DNA of 64,000 nt, from positions 124,319,235-124,383,234 of the forward strand of contig BSWB01000004.1 in assembly GCA_033239125.1 (NCBI GenBank), written 5' to 3'. Position 1 is the stretch's first letter. Each line of letters begins with the position of its first letter. Position numbers and translations under genes: made by a program. Of the stretch, positions 12,155 through 24,213 are shown in pieces. Origin of the DNA: Fagopyrum homotropicum. Lineage: Eukaryota > Streptophyta > Magnoliopsida > Caryophyllales > Polygonaceae. The notes beneath the pieces were generated by a model. That model was not told the origin of the DNA. It ran no database searches and worked only from the letters and a program-made list of their open reading frames with translations.

Positions 12155-15100
12155 ATGGCCAAGCACTACCGCCCTGCTGTAATTCTTCTTCTTCCCAATC
12201 CATCCGTCTCATGGTCTCTTCTCTGATTTCTCTTTCTGTCTTGTTAATGGTAGGGCAAGAAGAAGGAAGGAAATGTTGCCAAGTATGTTACTCGCACTCA
12301 GGCTATCAAGCAACTCCAAGTTAGCCTCCCTCTTTTCAGGTCCTTCCTACACTTGACCCCTTGATGCCACCATACTTGCAAATATACATATATTTGTTAT
12401 CAGAATTTGGTTTCAGTTCGTACAAACAAAACCAGACTGCACACCTTACCATAGAATCAAAGAAATCAGAGAATTTGTTCATATTTCTAGGTCTTCGTCT
12501 TTAGTTAAAATTTTAATTTTATAGTTGGAATTTCTTCTGGTCTTATCATCATTCCATTTGGCGACCATACCTGCAAATATATACAGTTGCTATGAATAAT
12601 TGTATCTGAATTGTGTATCTGGTATGTCATGTTGTTGCTGGGTTACTGAATGAATTTCTGTTTCAGGATATACTAAGTCAAGCTTTTTTCAGTGCATCAA
12701 ATACTTTATGTCAGGGTTTTACCGTTTTCTGACACTACTGCTCTACATAAAACAATCTACAGGAGACTCTGTATACTCAAGGGTATATACCCGCGGGAGC
12801 CAAAGAAGAAGTTCAAAGGAACTCATCAGACTTATTACCATGTGAAAGATGTATCGTTCCTTCGACATGAGCCACTTGTAGAAACCTTCAGAGACATAAG
12901 GGTACATGAAAAGAAGGTTAAGAAGGCTGTGGCCAAGAAGAATAAAGATCTTGCAAAAAGTTTGCTGTCTCGCAAACCAGGCTATACCTTGGATAGACTC
13001 ATTAAGGAGAGGTAGGTTTACACGTTATCTTTTGGATTGTTAAATTTGTAACTTAAGCCACATTTGGAAGGGTCTTATGTGACATTTGTGGCAATATAGG
13101 TATCCAAGACTCGAAGATGCACTCGGTGATTTAGATGATTGCCTCTCAATGGTGCACCTGTTTGCTGCACTTCCTGCATCAGAACAAGATAAGATTGGAG
13201 TAGAGCGCATCCATAATTGTCGGAGGTTTGTGGATTAAACATAAGTTTGTATATTTGTTGGATTTTGCAAGTTTTCAACCCCGCTTCTCATTCTCCTATC
13301 ATTTTGTGTGTCCAGGTTGTGCCATGAATGGCAAGCTTACATTTCTCGAACTCACAAACTGCGTAAAACTTTCATTTCAGTGAAGGGCTTGTATTATGAG
13401 GTAACCTGATCTTTTTGTACGATTACATTAGTATGAGATACTCGGCCTTTTTTGTTGCATATTCTCAAATGCTTCCTGATTTTGTGGCATGAATCTGCTG
13501 ATAATCGTCTTTACAGGTGGAAGTCAGAGGGCAAAAGATAAGATGGTTAACCCCACACAAGCTGCAGCAAGTTGTGACTGATGATATTGATTTTGGTATT
13601 ATGTTGATCTTTCTGGAATTCTACGAGGTAATCACCCTAACAGTATTAGGGTGTATTGTATAACCCTGGCTGTTTTTACACTTTTGTCTTTTTTTAAAAT
13701 ATTAATTAAGCCATTTCCTGCAGACCCTGCTTGGATTTGTCAACTTGAAACTTTATCGTTTCCTAAATGTGGAGTATCCACCAATTCTTGATCCTCGACT
13801 AGAAGCTTTAGCAGAAGGCATGGACCTTTCCGCCTATCCAGCTTGATCTATAAGAACAATACTTCTGTGCACCAATAATTCTGGTGCTTTCTAATGCAAT
13901 CTATGTGGTTTTGCAGAACTATATGCTCTCTCAAGGTTCCTTTCTGCTAAATCAGCAGCGTCCGTGACTGGACAGCAAATCGGATCTGCAGAGAGTGACA
14001 GCAACACCACAGATCAAAAGCAAAATGAGTCTGAGCTTCGACTTGCCCAACTTCAGCATCAACTCCCTTCCCATGAACACGGTTCACTGACGAGTCTTGT
14101 TGAAGCTGTTGAGGACAATGACGATGATGAAACCAAAGAATGCAAGTCACTTTTTAAGAATATGAAGTTCTTCTTGAACCGTGAGGTTAGTCTTTTCTAT
14201 TTACAAATTACAACTTATTGGCGGTCTGTTTTTTGTTTTATAAGTTATTTCTTATAATGAGTAGGCATTTATTCTGCTAGATGGTGAACTAATGACTCAC
14301 TTTCCTAACCACTAATTGTGGAAAGCATAAATTAAAAGGAAAAACTCTATTTCAACTTTGCACTTTTATGTTTTGTTTTTAGAAGTATGATATAGATATG
14401 CTGCAAACATTGTACTTCCACAATTATTTCCTAGTTGATTCGAACTTGAATGGTTCTGTTGGAAGTCAAATTAGTGAGATTCAAACTAGAACAACTCTTA
14501 TGGCGTTACATGCTAGTATAGGAAAACAATTATTATGTGCCAAGGAAGATGCAAAAGGTTTCCAGTGTATGACGGCTGCTTTTTTTTACCTATAGGATTT
14601 GGACCTCAAATTAGTTTTGAAATTAAAATTTATTTTAGAGAACTTTTGAAATGTTTGCTGGGAAAATTCTGGTAGGTATTTTCGCTGCGTTGAGAAAAGT
14701 TCATAATTACTTGTAGATGATGTCTTTTTATTTAGCTACAAGAAGCATTTGTGTGAAAATTTTCCTAGATCCTTAAATTATGGTAACAATGATCTCCTTG
14801 ATTTAATTGTGTTTGACCTTCAGGTACCCAGGGAGTCTTTGCTCTTCGTCATTCCTGCATTTGGGGGCATGGTTTCTTGGGAGGGGGAGGGCGCTCCATT
14901 CCCTGAGTCAGATGAAACCATTACTTATCAGGTAAACATTATGTGCAGAAGATAAATGCAGATAAATACTATCAAATTTGTACAGTGTCTTTTGTATCCA
15001 TGAGACAGATGGAACCGTTACACATCAGGTAAACATAATCTGCAGATAAATACAATCAAATTTGTGCGATGTCTTTGTATGTTAACCTCTTCTAGCAATT

Positions 15101-16166
15101 CATGTTACTATTGGTGCACACTCATTTGCTTAAGAAACAATAATGATGACATGTCTATTCAAACGCGTAATGATTTTTTGTTGTATGTGTTGACAACTGT
15201 TTTATTTTTATTTATTCACCAGATTGTTGATCGCCCTACAGTTGCAAACCAGATTCCCTCTAGGGACTATGTTCAGCCTCAGTGGGTTTATGATTGTGTG
15301 AACACACGGATTATACTGCCGACAGAGGAGTATCTTATAGGCAGGTATGAACCAGGAACATGATCATAACTGTCTTCCACTTCCCCATGTACTTTTCTTT
15401 AGAATGTTAGTATTGGTTTTCAAGAATGTAAAAAATGTAGATTCAGTGAGTATAACCTTAAAAAGTGTGAAAAGCATTATTATGTATCCTTATATCCCAT
15501 GATTGTTTCAATTGGTCATTTGCTAACAGTAATGATTTTTAACAGGATGTGCCCTCCCCACTTGTCACCCTTTGTCGACAATGAGGCAGAAGGCTACGTT
15601 CCTGAGCGAGCAGAGAAAATAAAATGGCTTCAGGCTGCTGCGAAAAATCAAATTTTACCTATTGCAGGTACAGGAACAGAAGATCTTGAAGATCTTCAAA
15701 ATTTACTGGGAGAAGCTGTTACTAGTCGGGTTGAAGCCAATGAGGCTGCTGAACGGAGTAGAAAGGTGCGTAATTGCAAGGATTGTTGATCTAAACTAGA
15801 GACACGGAGTTGCTTGATTGCCAGAATCGTCTCTATACTTAGCGTGTAGCATCTATCATTACTAATATAGCTTGTGTTGAGCAGCTGTTGGAGCTTGAGA
15901 AACGGCACCATGAGGGGCTGAAAAAAGAGTTGCAACTCCTCCAGGGTACGTCGTCTAGTGTGACCATCCAAGAAAAGCAGACCGAGGAGGAAGCACAGCC
16001 CAACCATGACCAGGTTGCTGAGGATACAGCTAGGATGGAGAAGGTTGGTATGTCTCGCAAGCAACGTGGCCTTGTGGAAGCCATTGAGATTAGCAAGAAG
16101 AGGAAGCAGGCCAGTAATGATGTACTCAGACAACGTAAAAGAAAGATCGAAAAGAGCAAAAAATAG
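12155..16166 (+). CDS. PES: Pescadillo homolog, 60S ribosome assembly factor (12 exons)
   Basis: My exon model is 12155-12178, 12254-12339, 12763-13011, 13100-13225, 13316-13400, 13517-13627, 13724-13817, 13917-14185, 14824-14931, 15223-15344, 15546-15765 and 15885-16166. The exons total 1,776 nt (591 aa) with consistent phases, which strongly supports the model. The N-terminus MAKHYRPAGKKKEGNVAKYV and the Pescadillo N-domain (RRLCILKGIYPREPKKKFKG, HNCRRLCHEWQAYISRTHKL) are characteristic. A BRCT domain covers roughly residues 335-425 and includes the conserved Trp in QPQWVYDCVN. The C-terminus is a Lys/Arg/Glu-rich coiled coil. Pescadillo works in the nucleolus with BOP1 and WDR12 (PeBoW complex) in pre-rRNA processing and 60S assembly. 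Every intron is GT-AG except intron 7 (13818-13916), which starts with GC. The gene appears intact. Confidence 0.96.
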
Positions 16167-16431
16167 ACGATTAACTAAACCCCTACACGCAAAGGCATCT
16201 CAATCGAAAGATTGGCAAAAGTTTTGTATAACCATTTTGATGGGTACTTTAATACTTGGCGGTTGTGTTTGTTTAGCATATTGGTTTTGTACTTTTGTTC
16301 TTGTTGTTGTAATGATTTGGTTTAAGCATAGCCTGGTGTATGTCTTGCCAAGATGGTGTGATGTTTCATGACCTCAGTTATCTTTCCAACAGATCTATCT
16401 AGTACAATTGTAACTTCCATCCATTATCCAC
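16167..16431 (+). other. Probable PES 3' UTR and downstream DNA
   Basis: About 265 bases separate the PES stop from the hAT-like element. The sequence is T-rich towards 16270-16340, as expected of a plant 3' UTR. No exact poly(A) signal can be fixed by eye. Confidence 0.45.
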
Positions 16432-16439
16432 TAGGTGTG

Positions 16440-16770
16440 GGCAAAACCAATCCGATCCGCCTGTCCGGTCCGAAAAATCCGTCGACCCGATCCGGAAAAA
16501 CCCGATATTTTACTACCCGTTTTGATCGGGTCCGAATCCGATTCGCGAGATTTTCCCGGATCATCGGATCTGATACGGATTGAGGTTTTAGGCATCCGGG
16601 TATCCGCGGATTCTCAGATAAAAATGGATATCCGTGGATATCCGGATAATCCCGGATATTCGAATACTCACGGATCACCGGATATCCGCGGATCATCGGA
16701 TCGTCTCGGGTCACCGGATATCCGGATATCCGGATAGTCCCGGATCACTATATATTCACGGATATCCGGC
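16440..16770. repeat. Left subterminal GGATATCCG palindromic repeats
   Basis: There are many copies of GGATAT, ATCCGG and CGGATC in both orientations, densest at 16620-16770. Frames across it are rich in Asp-Ile-Arg-Gly-Tyr-Pro repeats, which follow from the DNA repeat. In hAT elements such clusters are transposase-binding sites. That role is inferred here. Confidence 0.8.
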
Positions 16771-17159
16771 TATTAAATTTTTTTATTATAATTATAAATG
16801 TATTTGTTTTAGGAAGGATAAATAAAGATTGTATATTACAATTATGTACTAATATTTATATTTAAAATAATATTAAATGGGAAAGTATTTGAGTTATGCA
16901 AATGAATTAATAATGTGCATACTTAGTTACTCTATATCATTATGTAATTTTGTATTAATATTTTTATTTGACATATTTTACAATATCCATGATAAATTAT
17001 TTTAGTTAATCAAAGTAATGAATTGATAATATTTTTTGTATAACTTTATACGTACTCACATAGTCACATTGATCTCATTTAATTTAATTAAACATATATA
17101 CATCTATAATATATACAACTTTGTACATACTCACATATTCATACCTTTTGGAATAAATA

Positions 17160-18215
17160 CTCATAATATTTTTGTATTATAAATTGATCTCATTGTAAGA
17201 TATATCTTTTTATAAATACGATTATAAGTTCGTCTCAATAATAATATTTTATTAAAATTTTGTCTCATTTGAATGAACAAATGTTCATAATAATCTTTTA
17301 TTATTGGTTGGTCTCATTTGTAAGATGTTGATTATTATAATTATGATTATAAGTTGATCTTAATAATAATATTTTATTAGAAATTGATCTTATTTAAATG
17401 AACAAATGTTCATAATAATCTTTCGTTATAAGTTAGTCTTATTTTCAGATATAGATTTATATAGATATGATTATAAGTTGGTTTCAATAATAATCCATTA
17501 TTATAAGTTAGTCTTATTTGAACGAACAAATGTTAATAATAATTTTTTAATTATAAGTTGATCTTATTGTAAGATGTAAGTTTTATAAGATGGCCTCAAT
17601 AATAATCTTTTATTAGAAGTTGATATCATTTATATGAACAAATGTCCATAATAATATTTTATTATAAGTTGATCTCATTGTACGATATGTATTTTTATAA
17701 GTTGCTCTCAATAATAATCTTTTATTAGAATTTATCTCATTCAAATGAACAAATATTCATAATAATATTTTATTATAACTTAATCTCATTGTAAGATATG
17801 TATTTTTATAAGTTGCTCTCAATAATAATCTTTTATTAGAATTTGATCTTATTCAAATGAACAAATAGTCATAATAATCTTTTATTATAAGTTGATCTCA
17901 TTGTAAGGTATATGTTTTTATAAGTTGATATCAACAATAATCTTTTCGTAGAAACTTGTCTCATTTAAAAGAAAAAATGTTCATAATGATCTTTTATTAT
18001 TATTTGATCTCATTGTAAGATATATATTTTATAAGATGGTCTCAATAATAATCTTTTATTAGAAGTTGATCTCATTTGAAGAACAAATGTCCATAATAAT
18101 CTTTTATCATTAGTTGATCTCTTTGTAAAATATATATTTTTATAAGTTGGTCTTAATAATAATATTTTATTAGAAGTTGGTTTATTTAAATGAACAAATA
18201 ATGATGATAATGATA
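17160..18215. repeat. About 112-bp AT-rich tandem array, ~9 copies
   Basis: The marker phrase TGAACAAATGTTCATAATAA (with variants) recurs near 17272, 17397, 17521, 17635, 17748, 17857, 17970, 18078 and 18193. Spacings are about 108-125 bp. Each unit contains two or three sub-repeats of TATAAGTTGATCTCA, so the array is hierarchical. It is confined to the hAT-like element. Confidence 0.88.
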
Positions 18216-19275
18216 ATTGTAAAAACATACATATAATAAAATTTTATCATAAGGTTGTAAAAATATTATTAAATAATAATGGTCTATAACGAGCATTTTA
18301 ATTTCAATTATTATCACCCTATTAAAGATAACATATGTGGTAAATGTCCATAATAATCTTTTTTAATATAAGGTTGTAGAAACGTTATTATATTCTAACA
18401 TGATTAAGAAGAGTTAAACATACATATAATAAATTTTGATTCAAATAAGATTTCACTATAATTCTAAAAAGTCATTTTTATATATTATAATTTACTATGC
18501 ATATTAAATGCTATAGGTCTATAACGAGTTTTTTAATTTCAATTCTTATCATCCTATCAAAGATAAGTTATGTGGTAAAGTCTTAATATAAGTTCTCATT
18601 AAATGAATAATGATGATAATGAAAATTGTAATTTGAGTAAAAAATAAAGTTGGCACAACAATTTTTCGAAAAGGCTTCTATAGAAAATAATATAAATAAA
18701 TTTAGATCCAAATAAAATTTACTTTTCTACTTTAGTTCTACAAATTATTTTTTTAAAGATATTAAATATAACTTTTGATTTTAACTTCTAGTTCACTATA
18801 CAAGATTACAAGTACAAAATTACATACTATAAGTTTATATAATGATGTTTTATAAGTCTAACTATTTTAACCATGTTAGCCATAAGATTTGTGTTAAATT
18901 CTTAAAAATAAGTTTATGAATAATATAAGTAATGATGATTATGACAATTATAATTTTCCTTAGCAACTCAACCTTTTATTAGAAGATCGTCTCATTTAAT
19001 TAAACCGCCTATATATACATACATATATATATATGTATGTGTTTATATAAATATAAGATCGTTTTAGAATATATACAAAGTTTTATATTATATTATAATT
19101 TTGTAAATATCGTTTTCTTGTGTAATTATTATTCATAATATTTATAATGAAATACAATCAATTAGCTTTTGTTACAATAAAAATAAGTTAATTGACTTTG
19201 ATAATATTTAATAATAATATTTTCTATATATTAATATTTTCAAGAATAAAAAATTAATATTTATCCAAGTTAACT

Positions 19276-19454
19276 ATTGAGCAATTTTGGTAACTAGGTC
19301 TTTTTGAAAAACTAGAGTAGTAACTAGGCTTTTTAATGTTTCAATTAAGTAAATATACCCCAACCTTTTGTATTTATTTTCAAACTCTACACACTCTTCT
19401 CTCAAGGGGTACATTTACTAAACACAAAATTAGAAAAAGTCTAGTAAATCAAAT
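19276..19454 (-). mobile_element. Short MITE, copy 2 (inside hAT-like element)
   Basis: This is the reverse complement of the sequence at 11361-11537, with matching terminal repeats (GCAATTTTGGTAACTAGG at its plus-strand left end). It retains the conserved CTACACACTCTTCTCTCAAG stretch and has no coding capacity. Confidence 0.72.
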
Positions 19455-19689
19455 TATTTCTTAACCAACTAATTTACTTTTACTTTAGCATTCTCAATTT
19501 TTTTTATTTGGTACTGTATGAAGTAATTATAAAGTTTAAAGATAAAGATATTTATTGTTTTAAAACCTTATTTTTATTTTCTTATTATAATGTAAATTAA
19601 TATTCTCATTTTTTTTAATTATCTATATGATTATCAATTTTATTTTGATTTTTTTGTGTCTTTGAATTATTTTTATTCATTTTGTGATA

Positions 19690-20060
19690 AATAAAGTAGC
19701 AAATACATATCCGGGTCAAACGGATATTCGGATCAAGCGGATATTCGGATCAATCGGATATCCAGATCCGGCTAAAGTCATTTTTCAGATCAACCGGGTC
19801 AGGCATAAGTCATTCGGATCAAACGGATCATCCGGATATCCACGGATAATAATCCGATCCGGTTAAAATGATTTTCGGATACTATATTTTGAAATTCGGA
19901 TCAATCGGATCGGCCGGATATCCGCGGATAATTATCCGATCCGATCCGGGAAAAAAGTGCCGGATATCCGGCCGGATACGGGTCGGATCCGGATCGGGGA
20001 TTTATGAAATTTTCTATTCGGATATCCGGGTATTCGGATCGGATCGATCCGTTGCCCACC
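19690..20060. repeat. Right subterminal CGGAT-rich repeats
   Basis: The motifs ATTCGGATCAA, GGATATCCG and GATCCGG recur throughout. They mirror the left end and finish at the inverted GGTGGGCAACGG terminus. Confidence 0.8.
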
Positions 20061-21240
20061 TATCCACAATGGTAGTTTCTAAAGGTTAAATTAAAATAAA
20101 TCTTCAACCAAAATTGTAAAATATACCCCAAAACTTTTGACATTTTTTACTTCCATACAAGGAGACAAGGAGAGAGAAGTTTCAATGATATGTGATTGGT
20201 ACATGTGTCAAACAAAGAGTGGTATCTATTTTTTTTTTTATTTTTGTAGAGATTTGGTTTACACTTAATTGAATATTTGGTTAATATAAATATAATTTAA
20301 CAAATTTTGTTGTTTTTAATATTTATATTTTATTTGTATCTATCCATATAGCATAATATTGAATATATTTAAATTAATACTTATTTTATAAAGTAATATT
20401 CAATATAAGTAATGTATTAGTTGGTGATGTTAATATTTATTATAATTATATATTGATATTTTTTTATTTCATAAATGTTTATATTTATTTTTTATCTACA
20501 CATAAAGTCCAATATTGAATATATTTTGAAGGATAAAAAAGTTTTTATTGTAGAGTCCAAAGGTTTTTTTCCCCTATCTATAAAGTCTAATATTGAGTAT
20601 CTTTAGAATATCTTTTTTTTTAATAAAAAAACAAGTAATTTAAAAAATGAATTAATTTAATAATACTAGTTATATTTATCATAAAAATTATTATCAAACA
20701 TTACACATACAAAAATCAATATTTTACAAAACATCATACATATAATATATTTTACAAGAGATTTTTTTTCACTTACAGTAAAATATATTACAAGACATTA
20801 CACATAAAATTGAATATATTACAATACGTAACTAAAACAACATTCTTTCTATCGATAAAGTCTAATGTTGGAAATTAGTAGTTTTTTGAATGATTTCATA
20901 TGTATTGATGTATTTGTATTTTCATGATTTGCATCTTAACTTTGCGATTATTATTTGTATATTTTTAATTTTTAATGAAGTGTTTATTGAAAATCTCATT
21001 TATATTAATTGCTTATATATTTATTATTTAATTTTATAAAATAAATTTAATTATAAACAATATCAACATTTTAAAAAGAATATAAATATGGTGGGTAAAT
21101 AAATATAAAATTAAGAGATTGAGAGTAAATAAAATATGAATGCAGATAAAAAGTAGATAGAGTTTTATAACATGATGTGGCGGAGAGAGATGGTTTAGAA
21201 ACTTTGATGCAAAAACCCACTATTGTGGATGGCCTTAGAA
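20061..21240. mobile_element. Probable MITE-like element ending in ATCCACAAT repeats
   Basis: The left end reads TATCCACAATGGTAGTTTCT, and the complement of the right end near 21236 reads CATCCACAATAGTGGGTTTT. Such ends (GCATCCACAATGG) are common in plant PIF/Tourist-like MITEs. The interior is AT-rich with no gene. The hAT-like element sits at its left terminus, so the true left edge may be interrupted. Confidence 0.5.
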
Positions 21241-21366
21241 ATGCAACATTACCCCGGAAAGTCTCATAGAGTCATAGACCACTTGCTTCATGTGAGGTGC
21301 AACGAAGCAAATGCCCCGCTTTACGGCATGTTTGACGATTAACATTCATATTCGGATACCAAGCCT

Positions 21367-21472
21367 GCTTGAATACCCACATTAATTAAACGAACACTTG
21401 TTTAAATCAGAGAACATGCTGCTTGAATACCCACAGTGAATGAATGAACACTTGTTTAAATTAGAGAACATG
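21367..21472. repeat. Two-copy tandem repeat, about 54 bp
   Basis: The unit begins GCTTGAATACCCACA and ends AGAGAACATG. Copies start near 21367 and 21421 with about 10% mismatch. Confidence 0.85.
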
Positions 21473-21604
21473 GTTTGAGAAGATTAGCCATTAATCCTAA
21501 TTTTGTTTACTTTGATTCCCATCATTTGATATCTCTTTTGAATCTTTGATCCATATCTTTTCTTTTTAGCCTATATTCCTAGGATTGAAAAACCAACAAC
21601 CATA

Positions 21605-21707
21605 ACATGAATCCTTGTGGATACGACCTTGATTGGTCATATATTACAATGACTTGAATCTTTGTGGATATGACCTTGATTGGTCATATATTATAATGAC
21701 TTGAGTG
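21605..21707. repeat. Two-copy tandem repeat, about 51 bp
   Basis: Each unit holds CCTTGATTGGTCATATATTA and ends in AATGACTTGA. The copies lie side by side with a few substitutions. Confidence 0.85.
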
Positions 21708-21889
21708 TGCACTTACGGTGATTTATTGTTCCTATATGAACACTATCAACGATCTAGAGGTGGCAGTGTTGTTATAGATCTAGACTTAGCGGTGACTCGA
21801 TATCGCAAATTTGGGATCGTTGAAGAGGATGCATGAGGTGGCGGTATGGAGTCCGGGCTTGGCAATGGCATTGGGGCGGTGGTTGTGGC

Positions 21890-22401
21890 TTCGTCTTTGG
21901 AAAGGCTCGATGCCGGTTTTCTGACAAATTACTCAGTCAAATCCTTTGTTACAAAGATCCGTTACAAGCGTTTTTCGCAAAAAAAATTCCTTGGTCAATT
22001 CTTGATGATGAAAATGTTTGACAAACTTGCGTTGATATTTGTAATGTTATAAAGATTTTTAGTGATGAAACTAATGTCATGAGTTACGTTTATACCTCAA
22101 CTTCTTCTAGATTTTTAGAGATAGACGTAAACGTTTCCGATGCTTTTCAAAACGGTACAACTTTTGAACCCATATACATGCTATGAATGACGTGAAATCA
22201 AAATGGCTAAAATATTACACCGACATTCCCATGGTTTATCTTATAACCGCCGTTTTTTTATCCTAGACTTAAAGTTGACGGTATTTCGGATTTGTTGGTC
22301 GTTTATTATGATTGTTTGGGTTTAGATGCCATAGTTCGTAACATTATTCAAGATGTTTGTATTGAAATTGAAATATTGCTTTCTTCATTTCAAACAAGTT
22401 G
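21890..22401 (+). pseudogene. hAT transposase, central fragment
   Basis: The plus strand shows a degenerate hAT (RICESLEEPER-type) transposase. LDDEN near 22003-22017 is followed by DICNVIKIFSDETNVMSYVY from 22034, FQNGTTFEPIYM near 22150-22182, VKSKWLKYYTDIPMVYLITA near 22190-22250, and DCLGLDAIVRNIIQ near 22310-22350. At least two stops and frame changes interrupt it. The block ends near LSSFQTS at about 22400, exactly where a full hAT protein would continue to its C-terminal dimerisation domain. A fragment of that domain is found 17 kb away at 39643-39990. Confidence 0.65.
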
Positions 22402-23344
22402 ATACGGGGTATTCACCCGTGTAGATGACCCGATCTTTCAACGCCTAGAGACTCAATGGAAAAAAATAACAAATAGAAAAAGGAAATGATTAAATAAAGG
22501 TCAAACCCTAAGAAGCTAACTGGAAGCACACTATGGCACGATCACACATAATATACAAACAACGAGGTCTTGTAGAACCCTTCCCGCTACCCCAGACACA
22601 ATATGCGTTCAAAGAACGCCGGAACACCTGAAGGTTTGCTTGTAGCTAGTTGAAGCACCCTTCTATGCCGATGGCAAGTAGAACAAACTCAAACAATTCC
22701 AAGCGAGTTGCGAGCAAGACGTCTCTTGCTCACGTTTGCTCTCCGCATAGGGAGGCGACGGTAGACACTGTAGGGGGATAACACAACATGTTTAATATCC
22801 AAGATGAAAAATAATGAAGCACAACCTCCCTATTTATAGGAGAGGGTAACCAAAAATCCTTCCTAGAACACGGCTAGGGTTGTGCCTAATAGGCTCATGA
22901 TCCATCTAGACTAAAATAAGATCTATCTTTAAGAAATTGATAAAATAACATCAAGCTTCTAGAAGATTAGATCTTCTTTGCAACTAATAAAACAGAGTCT
23001 ATCTTCTAATAAGATAAAATCTATCTTTAAGCTTCTCTATTAGAAGACTAAAAATATAATTAAAAGCCCGTTAAAATAACCCATAATTAAACAAGTCTTT
23101 ATGAGCTGAAATAAAATAGGATGAGCTGATTTTACTCCCTCCTAGCCCACCTTTCACACACACCCATGGACCAGAATTGGCCTTCGTTGGCCATGATTCT
23201 AGATAGCGTTTTTGATTGGGTAGACTTGTGTACCGGTCCATTCTTTGGAAGAGTACATTTATATTCCGACAAGTTGGCCTAAAAAGTATATCCTTCAAGA
23301 TTGTGGGTCCCACATGGTGATCCTGCAAATATAGCTCGAATGGG
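22402..23344 (-). mobile_element. Probable LTR-type sequence of an interrupted minus-strand element
   Basis: The sequence begins TGATACGGGGTATTC on the plus strand. On the minus strand it carries a promoter-like CCTATAAATAGGGAGG (22829-22844). It has no credible gene. Taken with the minus-strand frames to its right, it reads as the downstream end of a retroelement, but no second copy is present to prove an LTR. Confidence 0.4.
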
Positions 23345-23931
23345 TGTAGCACGAATAGTCGGATCCTATGCAGACATGCCTTGACTTGCATGGATTAGGT
23401 CGTAGCCTTCTCTCACATATGCATGGCCTCTGTGGATCAAAAGAAGCCTTGCATGGTTTCCTTCACATGCGCATGGATGCATGGAGGTGGAGGAACTAGT
23501 GGCATGTATATCCGGCACGGGCTGATCTGCATTGGTATTAGTGGGTCCGGGTCTCCTCTCATCAACAAATGATTGCATTGGAATATGGATTCTTATGGAC
23601 TCCCTTAGTCTTCTCTTAGTTTGCACTCTTAGAACATGATTGACCATGTTCTCATGCATTATGGACCTTGTAACTTGGAAAGACCTTATCCATCTTCTTA
23701 TCTTGGTAATGGTCCTTCTCCTTCTCTTAGGTTTTAGCTTCCATAGTTGCATTTGTCTCTCTTTCACTACCTCTATCTTTCTCCTCTTAGGAGGAGGCTT
23801 TGAACATGTCCTTGCAACCATGGTTGATCCTAAACATGATTATGACGCTAGAAATGATCCTTGATGTGATGTTGAGTGATCCTAGCTATGATCCTATGTT
23901 TGGATGTAACCTTGGAGATGAATGTGATCCT
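23345..23931 (-). repeat. Repeat B, copy 1 (coding-like on minus strand)
   Basis: This 587-bp sequence recurs, diverged, at 39125-39642. The minus strand holds a frame at 23821-23366 starting with MVARTCSKPPPKRRKIEVVK, which is strongly basic at its N-terminus. Further on come RRPGPTNT and NHARLLLIHRGHAYVREGYD, both conserved in the other copy, which suggests a protein origin. I do not recognise the protein. Confidence 0.7.
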
Positions 23932-23975
23932 AAAGATGCTATGCATCATCGCCTCCTCCTTCAGAAGGATTTGAC

Positions 23976-23980
23976 CTCGA
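23976..23980. repeat. Target-site duplication CTCGA, left
   Basis: CTCGA precedes the 5' LTR and recurs at 37622-37626 straight after the 3' LTR. The 5-bp duplication shows that the whole 13.6-kb element entered in one event. Confidence 0.95.
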
Positions 23981-24213
23981 TGTAATATCCGGAATTTTTA
24001 TTCCGTTTATTTCTGTAATAAACCCGATCTCGATCAGTTGATCCATATCCGTCTACTTAGTTAGACACATTATTATAAAATTTATCATTTTATGTAGATT
24101 TCCTTCACATAAAATGATATAATCCTTTAAAAGTTTATCATTTTATGTAGCTTACCTTCACATAAAATAATAAGTTTAGCCCCAAACCCTAATTTAGAAT
24201 ATGACTCGTCGTT

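Larger units (their letters stand above)
16432..20060. mobile_element. hAT-like non-autonomous element with CGGATATCCGG-rich ends
   Basis: The left end reads TAGGTGTGGGCAAAACC, and the complement of the right end reads GGTGGGCAACGG; both resemble the TAGGGGTGGGCAAA ends of plant hAT elements. TATCCAC occurs just outside both ends (16425-16431 and 20061-20067), consistent with a 7-8 bp target duplication. About 330-380 bases inside each end are packed with GGATATCCG palindromes. The interior is AT-rich and holds a ~112-bp satellite and a MITE copy. I find no transposase, so it would need one supplied in trans. Confidence 0.7.

Noticed and set aside
12025..12324. 99-aa frame upstream of PES
   Set aside because: It crosses exon 1, intron 1 and exon 2 in a different frame from the Pescadillo protein.
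16368..16825. Open frames with Asp-Ile-Arg-Gly-Tyr-Pro repeats on both strands
   Set aside because: They follow from GGATATCCG palindromes at the hAT-like end. Both strands are open at once, which is typical of a DNA repeat.
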